Part shown: piece by piece, positions 9,429 to 18,390 of the stretch
Position numbering within the stretch: the stretch's first letter is position 1
Layout: every line of letters starts with the position of its first letter
Assembly: GCA_020630015.1 (NCBI GenBank)
Contig: JAHDCF010000010.1
Span: forward strand, 1 to 64,000
Length of the DNA stretch: 64,000 nucleotides
Reading direction: 5' to 3'
Origin: Planktomarina sp.
GTDB taxonomy: Bacteria; Pseudomonadota; Alphaproteobacteria; Rhodobacterales; Rhodobacteraceae
The notes under the pieces: generated by a model
What the model was told of the DNA's origin: nothing
The model's database searches: none
Seen by the model: only the letters and a program-made list of their open reading frames with translations
Program-made: the position numbers and the translations under genes

Positions 9429-10108
9429 GGGCTGATTTTACGCAATGCCTCTTTGCGGGCAAATGGTTTCATCGCGTCGCCATGCGCCGTGATGAACGCC
9501 CTGACACGATCAGGGTCGCGTTTGGAAAGATCGCGTAACCACCACCCAATCGACTTTTGAATAAACCATTCCGGGTCAGAAACATAAGTGGCAGCCCAGC
9601 CAAGAATACGTTCCTGTTGGGCCAGCTCATCTGGTTTTGCATTGCGGTTTTTGGTCCACGGCAGGGTGATGACAAGGGCCGCACGGCGCGTCCACATGTG
9701 ATCTGATTTTGTCCAAGGTTCGACCTGATCCAAACGCGATGGATCCGCCGTCAAACGTCTTTGCCCGGCCATGCACGCGTGATCGGCAATGGCCCAAGCA
9801 TCAAAACTTGGAACCCAGCCACAGATCATTTCCCACGCGCCAGCATCAACAGGGCGAATGCGCGCTTGGGTTAAAAGCTTGGCCGCCAAGATGCGGGCTT
9901 CGTGGATATTGCTGTCCCACAAACCGCTTGCCAAAGTCAGGCGATCGGGCAGATCAAGTTCACGCCGCCACGCTTTTACCAGATCGTCTAAAACGGGGTT
10001 TGCCACCCCCACATAGGGGCGATCGGCCTTATGATATCGGGCCATATCAGCCGCTTTGACGGCATCCCCTTGATCCTGCAGCAGGCGTAATGCAGCCTGC
10101 GGTGTCAT
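9425..10108 (-). CDS. DNA alkylation repair protein (AlkD-like HEAT repeat)
   Basis: A 227-aa member of the AlkD family of HEAT-repeat DNA glycosylases that remove bulky or cationic alkylated bases. Typical blocks are AKLLTQARIRP, DAWAIADHAC, WTKSDHMWTRRAALV and the C-terminal SIGWWLRDLSKRDPDRV. An open frame reaches 10258, but ATG 10108 overlaps the glmS stop as ATGA and homology starts there, so it is probably translated by coupling to glmS. The pairing with glmS has no obvious functional logic. Confidence 0.85.
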   Translation of the reverse strand: MTPQAALRLLQDQGDAVKAADMARYHKADRPYVGVANPVLDDLVKAWRRELDLPDRLTLASGLWDSNIHEARILAAKLLTQARIRPVDAGAWEMICGWVPSFDAWAIADHACMAGQRRLTADPSRLDQVEPWTKSDHMWTRRAALVITLPWTKNRNAKPDELAQQERILGWAATYVSDPEWFIQKSIGWWLRDLSKRDPDRVRAFITAHGDAMKPFARKEALRKISP

Positions 10109-11928
10109 TCCACCGTAACGGATTTTGCAAGGTTGCGCGGCTGATCCACATCCGTTCCTTTGGCAACAGCGGTGTGATAGGCCAGCAATTGGGCCGGCAC
10201 GGCATAAACGATCGGGGCCAAAAATTCGCTGCAATCGGGTAAGGTCAGTGATTTCCAAATCCCGTCAGATGCCAGTTTAAGTCCAGTCTCATCCGACAGC
10301 AAAACAACACGGCCTGCGCGGGCGATCACCTCTTGCATATTTGAAACAGTTTTTTCGAACAATCCGCCCGATGGCGAAATCACAATGATCGGCACGTGTT
10401 TGTCGACAAGGGCAATTGGGCCATGCTTTAGCTCACCCGCGGCATAACCTTCGGCGTGTATGTAACTGATTTCCTTGAGCTTTAGTGCGCCTTCCATGGC
10501 CAATGGATAAAGCGATCCACGCCCAAGGAACAAAATATCGCGGGCATTGGACAATCCGTTTGCAATGTCTGTGATCTGATTTTCCGTGGTGATCGCTTGG
10601 TTCAAAAGGCCCGGCAAAGATTGCAAATCGGCCAAATGGGTGGCCAATTCGACATCCGTGATTTTGCCCTTTGCATGGGCCGTTTTCAAAACCAAAACCG
10701 CTAGCACTGTCAATTGTGCTGTGTACGCCTTGGTTGAGGCAACCCCGATTTCGGCTCCGGCATGGGTTGGAAGCACCAAATTGCTTTCCCGGGCGATGGA
10801 ACTTTCCGGCACATTCACGACGGATAAGATTTGTGCATCTTGCGACGCCATATACCGAAGGGCGGCCAACGTATCTGCCGTTTCCCCAGATTGGCTGACA
10901 AAAAGGGCAGTGGTGTTGGGGCTGATCGGCGGTTCACGATACCGGAATTCGCTGGCGACATCCACTTCAACCGGCACGCCCGCAATTTGTTCAAACCAAT
11001 ATTTGGCCGTCAAACAGGCATAAAAGGCCGTGCCGCAGGCCACCATGGTCAACCGTTCCAATTTGGCCGGATCAAAATCGCCTTCTGGCAAGGTGATCTG
11101 GGATGCGCCATTGCTCAGATAAGCATCCAAAACGCGGTCCAAAACACGGGGTTGTTCGGCGATTTCTTTGGCCATGAAATGCTTGTAACCACCTTTATCG
11201 ACTTGAGTGGTGTCGATGGTGATGGTGCGCATTGGACGGTTTGCCAAACGCCCTTGGGTGTCACGAATTTCAAGGCTGTTACGGGTGAGGACGGCAAAAT
11301 CCCCTTCCTCTAGATAGGTGATTTTGTCTGTCATTGGTGCCAATGCAATCGCATCAGATCCAACAAACATTTCACCCTCACCATGACCGATGGCCAAGGG
11401 GCTTCCTTTGCGGGCAACGATCATCAGATCGGGTTCCCCATCAAACAAAAAGGCAAGGGCAAAAGCACCATGCAACCGCGAAACGGTTTTTTCGGCGGCC
11501 TCACGCGGGGACAGGCCGCTTTGAATATAGTGGTTGGCCAATAAGGCAACGGTTTCCGTGTCCGTTTCGGTTGAAAATCCAATCCCGTGTTCGGCCAATT
11601 CTTCCCGAAGCTCTCGGAAATTTTCAACAATCCCGTTGTGAACAACGGCCACATCGCCAGCCTTATGGGGATGCGCGTTTGGAACAGAGGGTACCCCATG
11701 GGTGGCCCAACGGGTGTGCCCAATACCGGATTTGCCGGCCAAAGGATCATGCACCAACAGATCACTTAGGTTGACCAACTTTCCCACCGCGCGTCTGCGG
11801 TCCAGTGTTTCGCCATTGATTGTTGCGATACCTGCGCTGTCATATCCGCGATATTCCAGCCTTTTCAAAGCCTCAACCAAAATGGGGGCTGCTTCGTGAT
11901 TTCCCAGAACGCCGACGATTCCGCACAT
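10105..11928 (-). CDS. glmS: Glucosamine-6-phosphate synthase, isomerising
   Basis: A 607-aa glutamine:fructose-6-phosphate aminotransferase. It makes glucosamine-6-P, the first committed step to UDP-GlcNAc for peptidoglycan and lipopolysaccharide. The N-terminal MCGIVG places the nucleophilic Cys2 of the glutaminase domain (1-240). Two SIS sugar-isomerase domains follow (FVSQSGETADTLAAL near 350, then a second near 460-590), and the protein ends in the conserved NLAKSVTVE. Length is canonical. It lies 2 bp after glmU, so the two GlmU/GlmS steps are co-expressed. No glmS ribozyme is expected in this lineage and none was seen. Confidence 0.97.
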   Translation of the reverse strand: MCGIVGVLGNHEAAPILVEALKRLEYRGYDSAGIATINGETLDRRRAVGKLVNLSDLLVHDPLAGKSGIGHTRWATHGVPSVPNAHPHKAGDVAVVHNGIVENFRELREELAEHGIGFSTETDTETVALLANHYIQSGLSPREAAEKTVSRLHGAFALAFLFDGEPDLMIVARKGSPLAIGHGEGEMFVGSDAIALAPMTDKITYLEEGDFAVLTRNSLEIRDTQGRLANRPMRTITIDTTQVDKGGYKHFMAKEIAEQPRVLDRVLDAYLSNGASQITLPEGDFDPAKLERLTMVACGTAFYACLTAKYWFEQIAGVPVEVDVASEFRYREPPISPNTTALFVSQSGETADTLAALRYMASQDAQILSVVNVPESSIARESNLVLPTHAGAEIGVASTKAYTAQLTVLAVLVLKTAHAKGKITDVELATHLADLQSLPGLLNQAITTENQITDIANGLSNARDILFLGRGSLYPLAMEGALKLKEISYIHAEGYAAGELKHGPIALVDKHVPIIVISPSGGLFEKTVSNMQEVIARAGRVVLLSDETGLKLASDGIWKSLTLPDCSEFLAPIVYAVPAQLLAYHTAVAKGTDVDQPRNLAKSVTVE

Positions 11929-11930
11929 AT

Positions 11931-13280
11931 TCAGCTGTCCTTTTTCTTGGCTTTGATGGCGCGCAAACGGTCCATAAGCCGTTTAGCAAAGCCATCTTTG
12001 TTGATTTGTTCCGCCCGCGCCAGCGCCAGGGCTTGATCAGGAACATCTTTGGTGATCACCGAACCACTGCCCGTCATGGCCTCGTCGCCGATGTGAACAG
12101 GGGCCACCAACATGGTATTTGATCCAATGAAAGCATTTTCCCCAATGATGGTTTTGTGTTTGAGAACGCCATCATAATTGCAGGTAATCGTTCCTGCGCC
12201 GATATTCGTGTGTTTGCCAATCTGGGCATCGCCCACATACGACAGATGATTTACCTTTGCCCCTTCGGCGATTTCGGCGGCCTTCACCTCTACAAAATTA
12301 CCGATTTTCACATCAGGGCCCAATTCAGCGCCGGGGCGCAAGCGGGCATAGGGGCCCACAACGCAGCCATCGGCAACATGCGCACCTTCCAAATGTGAAA
12401 AGGCGCGGATTGTCGCATTGTTTTCAATCGTAACACCCGGCCCAAAGATGACATTTGCCTCTACCATCACATCGCGGCCCAACACGGTGTCAAAGGCGAA
12501 AAAAACGGTGTCTGGCGCTGGAAGGGTGACACCGTTTTCCAAGGCGGCCCGGCGCCTGCGGGATTGGAAATGTGCCTCTGCCTGGGCCAGCTCCACCCGG
12601 CTGTTTACACCTAAGGTTTCGTCTTCTGCACAAATGACCACAGCCGCGGTTTTACCAGCGGTGCGGGCGTGTTCGATGACATCGGTTAAATAGTATTCGC
12701 CAGAGGCATTTTTGTTTTCAAGCTTGGATAAAAGATCAAACAAAAGATCTGATTTCGCAGCCATTACACCGGAATTACAAAGGGTTATGGCGCGCTCTTC
12801 ATCATTGGCATCTTTGAATTCCACTATGCGATCCAAGGCGTCGCCGGTGGTGATCAACCGCCCGTATCGTGCGGGATCTTTTGCATCAAACCCCAATATC
12901 GCCACATCCACGTCGTTCAATTTATCGACCAGGGCCTGCAAGGTTGACGTTTGAAACAAGGGACTGTCGCCATAAAGGACCAGCACAATACCACAGAAAT
13001 CTGAAAGGGCGGCCCGCGCTTGATCCACGGCATGTCCGGTACCCAGTTGTTGTGTTTGCAAGACAACCTGACACGTCGGATCAATTTGGTGCGCGGCATC
13101 CGAAACCAAGTCTGATCCGTGGCCAGCCACAACAATATTGCGATCAGGCGATAGGTCCGCCGCGGCGTGCATCACGTGATGCAACATGGGTGCGTGGGCG
13201 ATGGGGTGTAAGACCTTAGGGAGGTCTGATTGCATCCGCGTGCCTTTGCCAGCCGCCAAAATAACCGTTGCCAGTGACAT
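11931..13280 (-). CDS. glmU: Bifunctional GlcNAc-1-P uridyltransferase/acetyltransferase
   Basis: A 449-aa GlmU. The N-terminal pyrophosphorylase domain (1-225) has the nucleotide-binding LAAGKGTRMQSDLPKVLH and forms UDP-GlcNAc. The C-terminal left-handed beta-helix, from about 255, has hexapeptide repeats (NFVEVKAAEIAEGAKVNHLS, then GAGTITCNYDGV) and acetylates GlcN-1-P. It is the first gene of the glmU-glmS-alkD run. The upstream neighbour is divergent, so its promoter lies in 13281-13388. Confidence 0.96.
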   Translation of the reverse strand: MSLATVILAAGKGTRMQSDLPKVLHPIAHAPMLHHVMHAAADLSPDRNIVVAGHGSDLVSDAAHQIDPTCQVVLQTQQLGTGHAVDQARAALSDFCGIVLVLYGDSPLFQTSTLQALVDKLNDVDVAILGFDAKDPARYGRLITTGDALDRIVEFKDANDEERAITLCNSGVMAAKSDLLFDLLSKLENKNASGEYYLTDVIEHARTAGKTAAVVICAEDETLGVNSRVELAQAEAHFQSRRRRAALENGVTLPAPDTVFFAFDTVLGRDVMVEANVIFGPGVTIENNATIRAFSHLEGAHVADGCVVGPYARLRPGAELGPDVKIGNFVEVKAAEIAEGAKVNHLSYVGDAQIGKHTNIGAGTITCNYDGVLKHKTIIGENAFIGSNTMLVAPVHIGDEAMTGSGSVITKDVPDQALALARAEQINKDGFAKRLMDRLRAIKAKKKDS

Positions 13281-13388
13281 AACTGCCCTTTTCTTGTTCT
13301 TTCCGCCCTTTTAAGGAGTTTGCAGGCCCGGACAAGGGGAAGGGAAACACATGACACTTCTAAGTGTTACAATCGGAGTGAACCTGTC

Positions 13389-14060
13389 ATGACGCGACCA
13401 TGCGTGGTGTTTGATTTGGATGGCACGTTGGCGGATACCAGTGGTGATCTATTGGCCGCGGCCAATACGTGTTTTCGCGGGCTGGGGCTTGGCGATATTT
13501 TGGAGGTGGGGCGCGATTCAGGAACCGCGTTGCGCGGTGGCCGTGCCATGCTGACCGCGGGCTTTGAACGTATTGGATATGACGACATGGCCCAAGTTGA
13601 TATTCAATATCCGGTGCTGCTGGCGGCTTATGAAAAAGACATTGATCGCCACACAGTGTTTTACGATGGCGCATTAGAAGCGGTGCAATCCCTGCGCGGG
13701 CATGGCTTTGCCGTTTCGATTTGCACAAATAAGCCAGAAGGATTGGCGCGCCTGTTGATGGAACGGTTGGGGGCGTTATCGTTGTTTGATGCTTTGATCG
13801 GCGCGGATACTTTGCCCACTCGCAAACCTGATATTGCACCCTTTTGGGCGGCGGTGGATCAGGCGGGTGGTGATCGGGGCCGGTGTACTTTGATTGGGGA
13901 TACGTTGACCGATCACACAACCGCCCGAAATGCGGGTGTGCCATCCGTTTTGGTCAGCTTTGGCCCCGGCGGCGCAGAGGCCAGCGCATTGCAGCCAGAT
14001 GTCTTGCTGGAGCACTTTTCCCAACTGCCCGACCTTATGATCAACATGTTCAAGGGATAA
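13389..14060 (+). CDS. HAD-superfamily phosphatase (phosphoglycolate phosphatase-like)
   Basis: A 223-aa HAD hydrolase of the Gph/PGP subgroup. Motif I is FDLDGTLADT with the nucleophile Asp near residue 9. Motif II is in ICTNKPEG and motif III/IV in TLIGDTLTDHTTARNAG. The helical cap after motif I places it in HAD class I. Phosphoglycolate clearance is the default guess, but substrate is poorly predictable. The frame is open from 13320. I chose ATG 13389, preceded by GGAGTGA, because homology starts there. Its 21-bp distance to the next gene suggests an operon. Confidence 0.8.
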   Translation: MTRPCVVFDLDGTLADTSGDLLAAANTCFRGLGLGDILEVGRDSGTALRGGRAMLTAGFERIGYDDMAQVDIQYPVLLAAYEKDIDRHTVFYDGALEAVQSLRGHGFAVSICTNKPEGLARLLMERLGALSLFDALIGADTLPTRKPDIAPFWAAVDQAGGDRGRCTLIGDTLTDHTTARNAGVPSVLVSFGPGGAEASALQPDVLLEHFSQLPDLMINMFKG

Positions 14061-14081
14061 CACCCAACAAAGGATACGCCC

Positions 14082-15278
14082 ATGACCACCGTCTTTACCG
14101 GGAATTTCACGCAACAAGAGCCTTTGCCACAAGCATCCATCGATGCGGCAATGGCGGTTTTATCCCACGGACGTTTGCATAGGTACAATGAATCAGCGGG
14201 CGAAATTGCTGAGACTGCAGGTCTGGAAGTGGATTTTGCGCAGGCAATGGGGGCAAAATATTGTTTGGCTGTCGCCTCCGGCGGGTATGCTTTGGCCACT
14301 GCGCTGCGCGCATTGGGTGTTGGTCCGGGTGACAAAGTTCTTACCAATGCCTTCACATTGGCCCCCGTGCCGGGCGCCATCGCATCTGTCGGGGCAACGC
14401 CTGTTTTTGTGGGCGTGACCGAAGATTTGGTGATTGATTTGGATGATCTGGCGGCAAAGGCAGATCAGGCAGATGTTTTGATGTTATCGCATATGCGCGG
14501 CCACATAGTTGATATGGATGCGTTAATGGGTGTTGCTGATGCGGGTGGTTTGCGTGTGATCGAAGATTGCGCCCACACCATGGGGGCAAAATGGAAAGAA
14601 ACATGGTCTGGCCGATTTGGCGTCATTGGGTGTTATTCCACCCAAACATACAAACACGTAAATTCCGGTGAAGGTGGTTTATTCATCACAGACGACGAAG
14701 CCATCATGGCAAAAGCCACAATGTTATCAGGAAGTTACATGTTGTACGAAAAGCATCGGGCAGGGGCCGATGCAGAGGCGTTCGAGGATATCAGATTGAT
14801 GACGCCCAATATTTCTGGTCGCATGGATAATCTTCGGGCGGCGATCCTGCGTCCGCAATTAGCCGATCTGAAACGGCAATGCGACCGATGGAATGAGCGG
14901 TACAAGATTTTGGATTCTGGCCTTGAAAATACCCCGGGGTTGACGCTGATTGACCGACCAATCGATGAACATTTTGTTGCGTCTTCGCACCAGTTTCTAT
15001 TGTTGGATTGGCCCGATTCCGCAATCGAGGACGTGGTGAAAAGATGCCTTGCCCGTGGGGTCGAAATCAAATGGTTTGGCGCCCCCAATCCGGTTGGGTT
15101 CACCAGCCGATATGGAAGCTGGAAATATGTTGAAAGCACGCCCATGCCCGCGTCAGATCGTGTTTTGCGGTCAATCATGGATATGCGGTTGCCTTTAACC
15201 TTCAGTCTTGACGACTGCCGTTTGATTGCAGAGATTATCAAGCAAGAAGTATCGAGCGTTTGGCAGTCAATTGTATAG
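14082..15278 (+). CDS. DegT/DnrJ/EryC1/StrS aminotransferase
   Basis: A 398-aa PLP-dependent aminotransferase of the sugar aminotransferase family, which transaminates nucleotide-linked keto-sugars or related ketoses. The PLP lysine is in CYSTQTYKHVNSGEGG, and the cofactor aspartate block is VIEDCAHTMGAKW. No glycosyltransferase or sugar-nucleotide gene flanks it, so the product is unknown. It follows the HAD phosphatase closely, which hints at a small-molecule sugar pathway, but that is inference. Confidence 0.85.
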   Translation: MTTVFTGNFTQQEPLPQASIDAAMAVLSHGRLHRYNESAGEIAETAGLEVDFAQAMGAKYCLAVASGGYALATALRALGVGPGDKVLTNAFTLAPVPGAIASVGATPVFVGVTEDLVIDLDDLAAKADQADVLMLSHMRGHIVDMDALMGVADAGGLRVIEDCAHTMGAKWKETWSGRFGVIGCYSTQTYKHVNSGEGGLFITDDEAIMAKATMLSGSYMLYEKHRAGADAEAFEDIRLMTPNISGRMDNLRAAILRPQLADLKRQCDRWNERYKILDSGLENTPGLTLIDRPIDEHFVASSHQFLLLDWPDSAIEDVVKRCLARGVEIKWFGAPNPVGFTSRYGSWKYVESTPMPASDRVLRSIMDMRLPLTFSLDDCRLIAEIIKQEVSSVWQSIV

Positions 15279-15617
15279 CCTGTCGCTTCGATTGTTTGGG
15301 TAACGAGTTTGTCCAAAGTACTGAAGTGTTAAGGCTGGCGTTTGAGTAATGGCACAAAAAAGTCTGATATTTGTCTTAGTTTTGCCACGCACCCTTACTC
15401 TCTTATAGCGAGTATATTTTCGAAACAAACGACCTAGGATAGATTTGATCGGCAGAAGTTCGCCCGCCGGAACGCGAAAATGACAACAATCTAGGTCCAA
15501 GATACTGTTGAGGTATAGATGCCACCAATTGCTCAGGATTCTGAGCGTGGGATGCGAAAAAACTGAATGCCGAAACGTGAACAATCGGTTCGGTGAAACA
15601 CAAGGGATAGGACCTTT
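15279..15617. other. Intergenic region with one perfect hairpin
   Basis: This 339-bp gap has no convincing ORF. One perfect 6-bp hairpin (GCTCAG 15531-15536, GATT loop, CTGAGC 15541-15546) lies about 70 bp before the next start. It is not followed by a T run, so it is not a classical terminator. The stretch presumably holds the promoter of the downstream orphan. Confidence 0.4.
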
Positions 15618-16289
15618 ATGCGGTTTAAAGCTGATACAAATTCCATTGATCAAGATTTGGACTTAAGCCGTAAGTCACAACGATTGCGTTCGCGGGAATC
15701 GGATCTTAATACTGGTTTGCAAACATTCATCGAACCGGCGTCGGCGGTTCGCAATTTCTCACAAGCGATCAAGTATGAAAACGGGGATTTGTCCCCTCTG
15801 GATTTTGCCGATCTGGAAGAATTGGCAAGGGCCCCATCTGAACGCGGATTATCGATTGCTGCATTCCAATTGGCGATTTTGTCTGCCGTTGTTGATGCAG
15901 CCAAGTTGCGAACTGTCTTTAACCCACGGGTGATTAAACAGATCAAAGACACCCCTTGTTTTGCCACATTTTTGGAAAAAACTGCGATCGAAGCGCCGGT
16001 CCAATCTGGCATTTGCCCTTTGACGGCGGCGAAAACCTGTGTCGACTTTTTGGATGCGGATGAAGGTTCAGATCCCGAATGCCTTGCCGATCATATTTTC
16101 CCGTCTGAGGGGTTGCGTCAGGTACTGTCTGCATTGTCTGAAAATGATCTGGTTGCCCAAATTGATTACGAATGGGGTGAAGGGGCGGCCCGCAGAATGG
16201 GTCAAAAAATGGTTCAAGCTTTGAAGCATCGGGCACGATTGTCCCACCGCAACTTTAATATGCATTCACCGGTCATGGGACGCGCATAA
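15618..16289 (+). CDS. Hypothetical protein, unknown function
   Basis: A 223-aa soluble, largely helical protein that I do not recognise. There is no signal peptide or membrane segment. A central region (LSIAAFQLAILSAVVDAAKL) looks like a helical core, and the C-terminal tail is basic (KHRARLSHRNF). An AGGGATAGGA ribosome site lies upstream. It is convergent with glk, 9 bp away, and stands alone after a long non-coding leader, so it probably has its own control. Confidence 0.55.
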   Translation: MRFKADTNSIDQDLDLSRKSQRLRSRESDLNTGLQTFIEPASAVRNFSQAIKYENGDLSPLDFADLEELARAPSERGLSIAAFQLAILSAVVDAAKLRTVFNPRVIKQIKDTPCFATFLEKTAIEAPVQSGICPLTAAKTCVDFLDADEGSDPECLADHIFPSEGLRQVLSALSENDLVAQIDYEWGEGAARRMGQKMVQALKHRARLSHRNFNMHSPVMGRA

Positions 16290-16298
16290 CCTGAGGGT

Positions 16299-17225
16299 CT
16301 ATTGCATTAACGCGACTGCACACCCTTTCAGGGTGGCAAGATCATCTGCGCAGGCATAAACCCCGAAACCATCCATAAAGGCGCCAAATCGTCCTTTGTT
16401 TTTGAAGGCGGCCTCAAACCCAAGGTCATTCAAAAAGGGTGCAATGCCCGTGGCCACGCCGCCCACAAAAAACACACCTCCATGCGGCAGGTGGGTCAGG
16501 GACAGATCGCCGGCAACCGATCCCATCACCTTTGCAAAGGCAGTCAGGGCCATTCGCAAGCCAGCATCATTGGTGTCGGCAAAGGTGGGAAATATCTCTT
16601 GTCGCGGCCCGGCATATGTTGGTGCGAAATGCTGAACACATTGCCATAGGCCATCCCCCGACAGGCAATGTTCCACAGACCTGAACGTGCCGTCGCCGTC
16701 TTTTCCGATTAAAAACCCCAGATCAACATCTTCACAAGGGGCAAGCGCCGCATGCCCGGCTTCGTTTTCGGGAACAAAATAGCGCGCGCCAACTTTGTAA
16801 ATGGGCGATGCATTAAATCCCGTTCCAATATTGATGACCAAGCGCGTCTCAAGATCATCCGACACCGGGCCATGGATGTGGTGAATCGCGGTTGGGTCAA
16901 GTTGATTCAACCCATATGCTTGGGCTTGTAAGTCATTGATAAGAAGGGATTTAGTAGCCCCGTAACGTTCGCAAAGCTGATCTTCTGAAATCAACCAATC
17001 CACATTAGTTAAACGCCCGGTGCCGTTGGAAACGGGTCCGGCGATATCGACACAAATGCCCGATACCTTTTGATCAATGATCGTATCTAGAATGGCGTAA
17101 AGATGTGAATAATCAGCGTTTTTGAAACGCAGTACGGATTGTGCATCCACCTGTCCGTCTTTGGCGAACGCAACGCGGGTGTTTGTGCCGCCAACATCAA
17201 CAAGTACAGAGGGTGCTTGGGTCAT
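16299..17225 (-). CDS. glk: Glucokinase
   Basis: A 308-aa ATP-dependent glucokinase of the proteobacterial Glk family (PF02685), phosphorylating glucose to glucose-6-P. The ATP phosphate-binding motif VDVGGTNTRVAF is at the N-terminus. The sugar-binding block is near NIGTGFNASPIY, and the adenosine motif is GGVFFVGGVATGI near 245-260. The length matches the family. No Entner-Doudoroff genes flank it here. Confidence 0.88.
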   Translation of the reverse strand: MTQAPSVLVDVGGTNTRVAFAKDGQVDAQSVLRFKNADYSHLYAILDTIIDQKVSGICVDIAGPVSNGTGRLTNVDWLISEDQLCERYGATKSLLINDLQAQAYGLNQLDPTAIHHIHGPVSDDLETRLVINIGTGFNASPIYKVGARYFVPENEAGHAALAPCEDVDLGFLIGKDGDGTFRSVEHCLSGDGLWQCVQHFAPTYAGPRQEIFPTFADTNDAGLRMALTAFAKVMGSVAGDLSLTHLPHGGVFFVGGVATGIAPFLNDLGFEAAFKNKGRFGAFMDGFGVYACADDLATLKGCAVALMQ

Positions 17226-17282
17226 TTTTTGCTGCCTGGATCAAAGATCAATGGATGCAAGCGCAATAAAAGGTTTGGGGTT

Positions 17283-17310
17283 CGCCCTGCAAGCCTTAAC
17301 CTGCAGGGCG
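17283..17310 (-). terminator. Strong hairpin after the methyl-folate operon
   Basis: A 9-bp perfect stem (CGCCCTGCA 17283-17291 with TGCAGGGCG 17302-17310) with a 10-nt loop begins 8 nt past the stop of the methyltransferase gene. On the minus strand it is followed by AACCCCAAACCTTTT, so the U-tract is weak. It may terminate transcription or protect the 3' end. Confidence 0.55.
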
Positions 17311-17317
17311 TTGGTGT

Positions 17318-18379
17318 TTATCCGCGACGGCGGCGTCGGCCCCCACGGCCTCCGGCGTCACCGGGTGCTTTGTTGAATTTGATCCATTCGGACCCGGCTT
17401 CGTCGTTGTTTGTCAGGAAATTGGCGGCGCGGATGGCCTCCATCTCTTTGCCGGGGCGGGATTTTGTGGAACCCAAATTGAACAACTGCACAAAGGTTTC
17501 ATCATCCATACCTTCGGGCAAAACGATCCCTGCGGCGGCAACCTTTTCTTTGGCTTCTGCCAGTTTCTTTGGGCCGATTGGAATGGCAACTGGGTTCATG
17601 ATTGCGGATGTCATCCCAGCGGTCATCGCCATGGGCAAGAAGGCGTTGTTGATGCCATGGCGGTTGGGCAGGCCGAAGCTGATATTGGATGCACCACAGG
17701 TGGTGTTCACGCCCAGCTCTTCACGCAGGCGGCGGACCAAGGTGAATACCTGCAAGCCAGCTGTGCCCATCGCGCCGACAGGCATCACAAGTGGATCCAC
17801 GACAATATCATGCGCCGGAATGCCGTGATCGGCCGCGCGTTCCACAATTTTCTTGGCAACGGCGAAACGCACATCGGGATCTTCGGAAATGCCAGTGTCA
17901 TCGTTTGAAATCGCAACAACGGGCACGTTGTATTTGGCGACCAGCGGCAACACCATTTCCAGACGCTCTTCTTCACCCGTGACGGAGTTCAAAAGGGGGC
18001 GGCCTTCCGCGGCGGCCAACCCATTTTCCAGAGCACCTGGTACAGAACTGTCGATACACAGTGGGCAATCTGTAACCGCTTGGACGCGTTCAACCAACTC
18101 TTTCATCAAGGTTGGCTCAACAAAGTTGTTGTCGGCATACCGAGGGTCTTCGGCCATTTTGTTTGAAAACACCGCGCCTGAGTTGATGTCGAGGATGTTC
18201 GCCCCAGCAGCAACCTGGGCAATGGCATCCGCCTCAACCCGGCTGAAATCGCCGGCTTCCAATTCGGCGTTCAGGATTTTGCGACCGGTTGGGTTAATAC
18301 GTTCTCCAATCACACAGAATGGTTCGTCAAAACCGATGATGGCGGTTTTGGTTTTAGATTCGACGACAGTGCGCGTCAT
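17318..18379 (-). CDS. Methyltetrahydrofolate:corrinoid methyltransferase-like (pterin-binding)
   Basis: A 353-aa pterin-binding TIM barrel of the dihydropteroate synthase/MetH-middle-domain fold. The signature GERINPTGRK (compare MetH GERTNVTGS), NILDINSGA, LCIDSS and LLNSVTGEEE line the pterin pocket. Long open frames reach 18442, but ATG 18379, preceded by AAAGGA, matches the family start. The tail is Gly/Arg-rich (GGRGGRRRRRG). It follows metF by 11 bp. Established knowledge: some Rhodobacteraceae use a split B12-dependent methionine synthase with a separate pterin-binding subunit. I infer that role here, since this protein lacks the homocysteine and B12 domains. Confidence 0.8.
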   Translation of the reverse strand: MTRTVVESKTKTAIIGFDEPFCVIGERINPTGRKILNAELEAGDFSRVEADAIAQVAAGANILDINSGAVFSNKMAEDPRYADNNFVEPTLMKELVERVQAVTDCPLCIDSSVPGALENGLAAAEGRPLLNSVTGEEERLEMVLPLVAKYNVPVVAISNDDTGISEDPDVRFAVAKKIVERAADHGIPAHDIVVDPLVMPVGAMGTAGLQVFTLVRRLREELGVNTTCGASNISFGLPNRHGINNAFLPMAMTAGMTSAIMNPVAIPIGPKKLAEAKEKVAAAGIVLPEGMDDETFVQLFNLGSTKSRPGKEMEAIRAANFLTNNDEAGSEWIKFNKAPGDAGGRGGRRRRRG

Positions 18380-18390
18380 AAGCGTATCCT

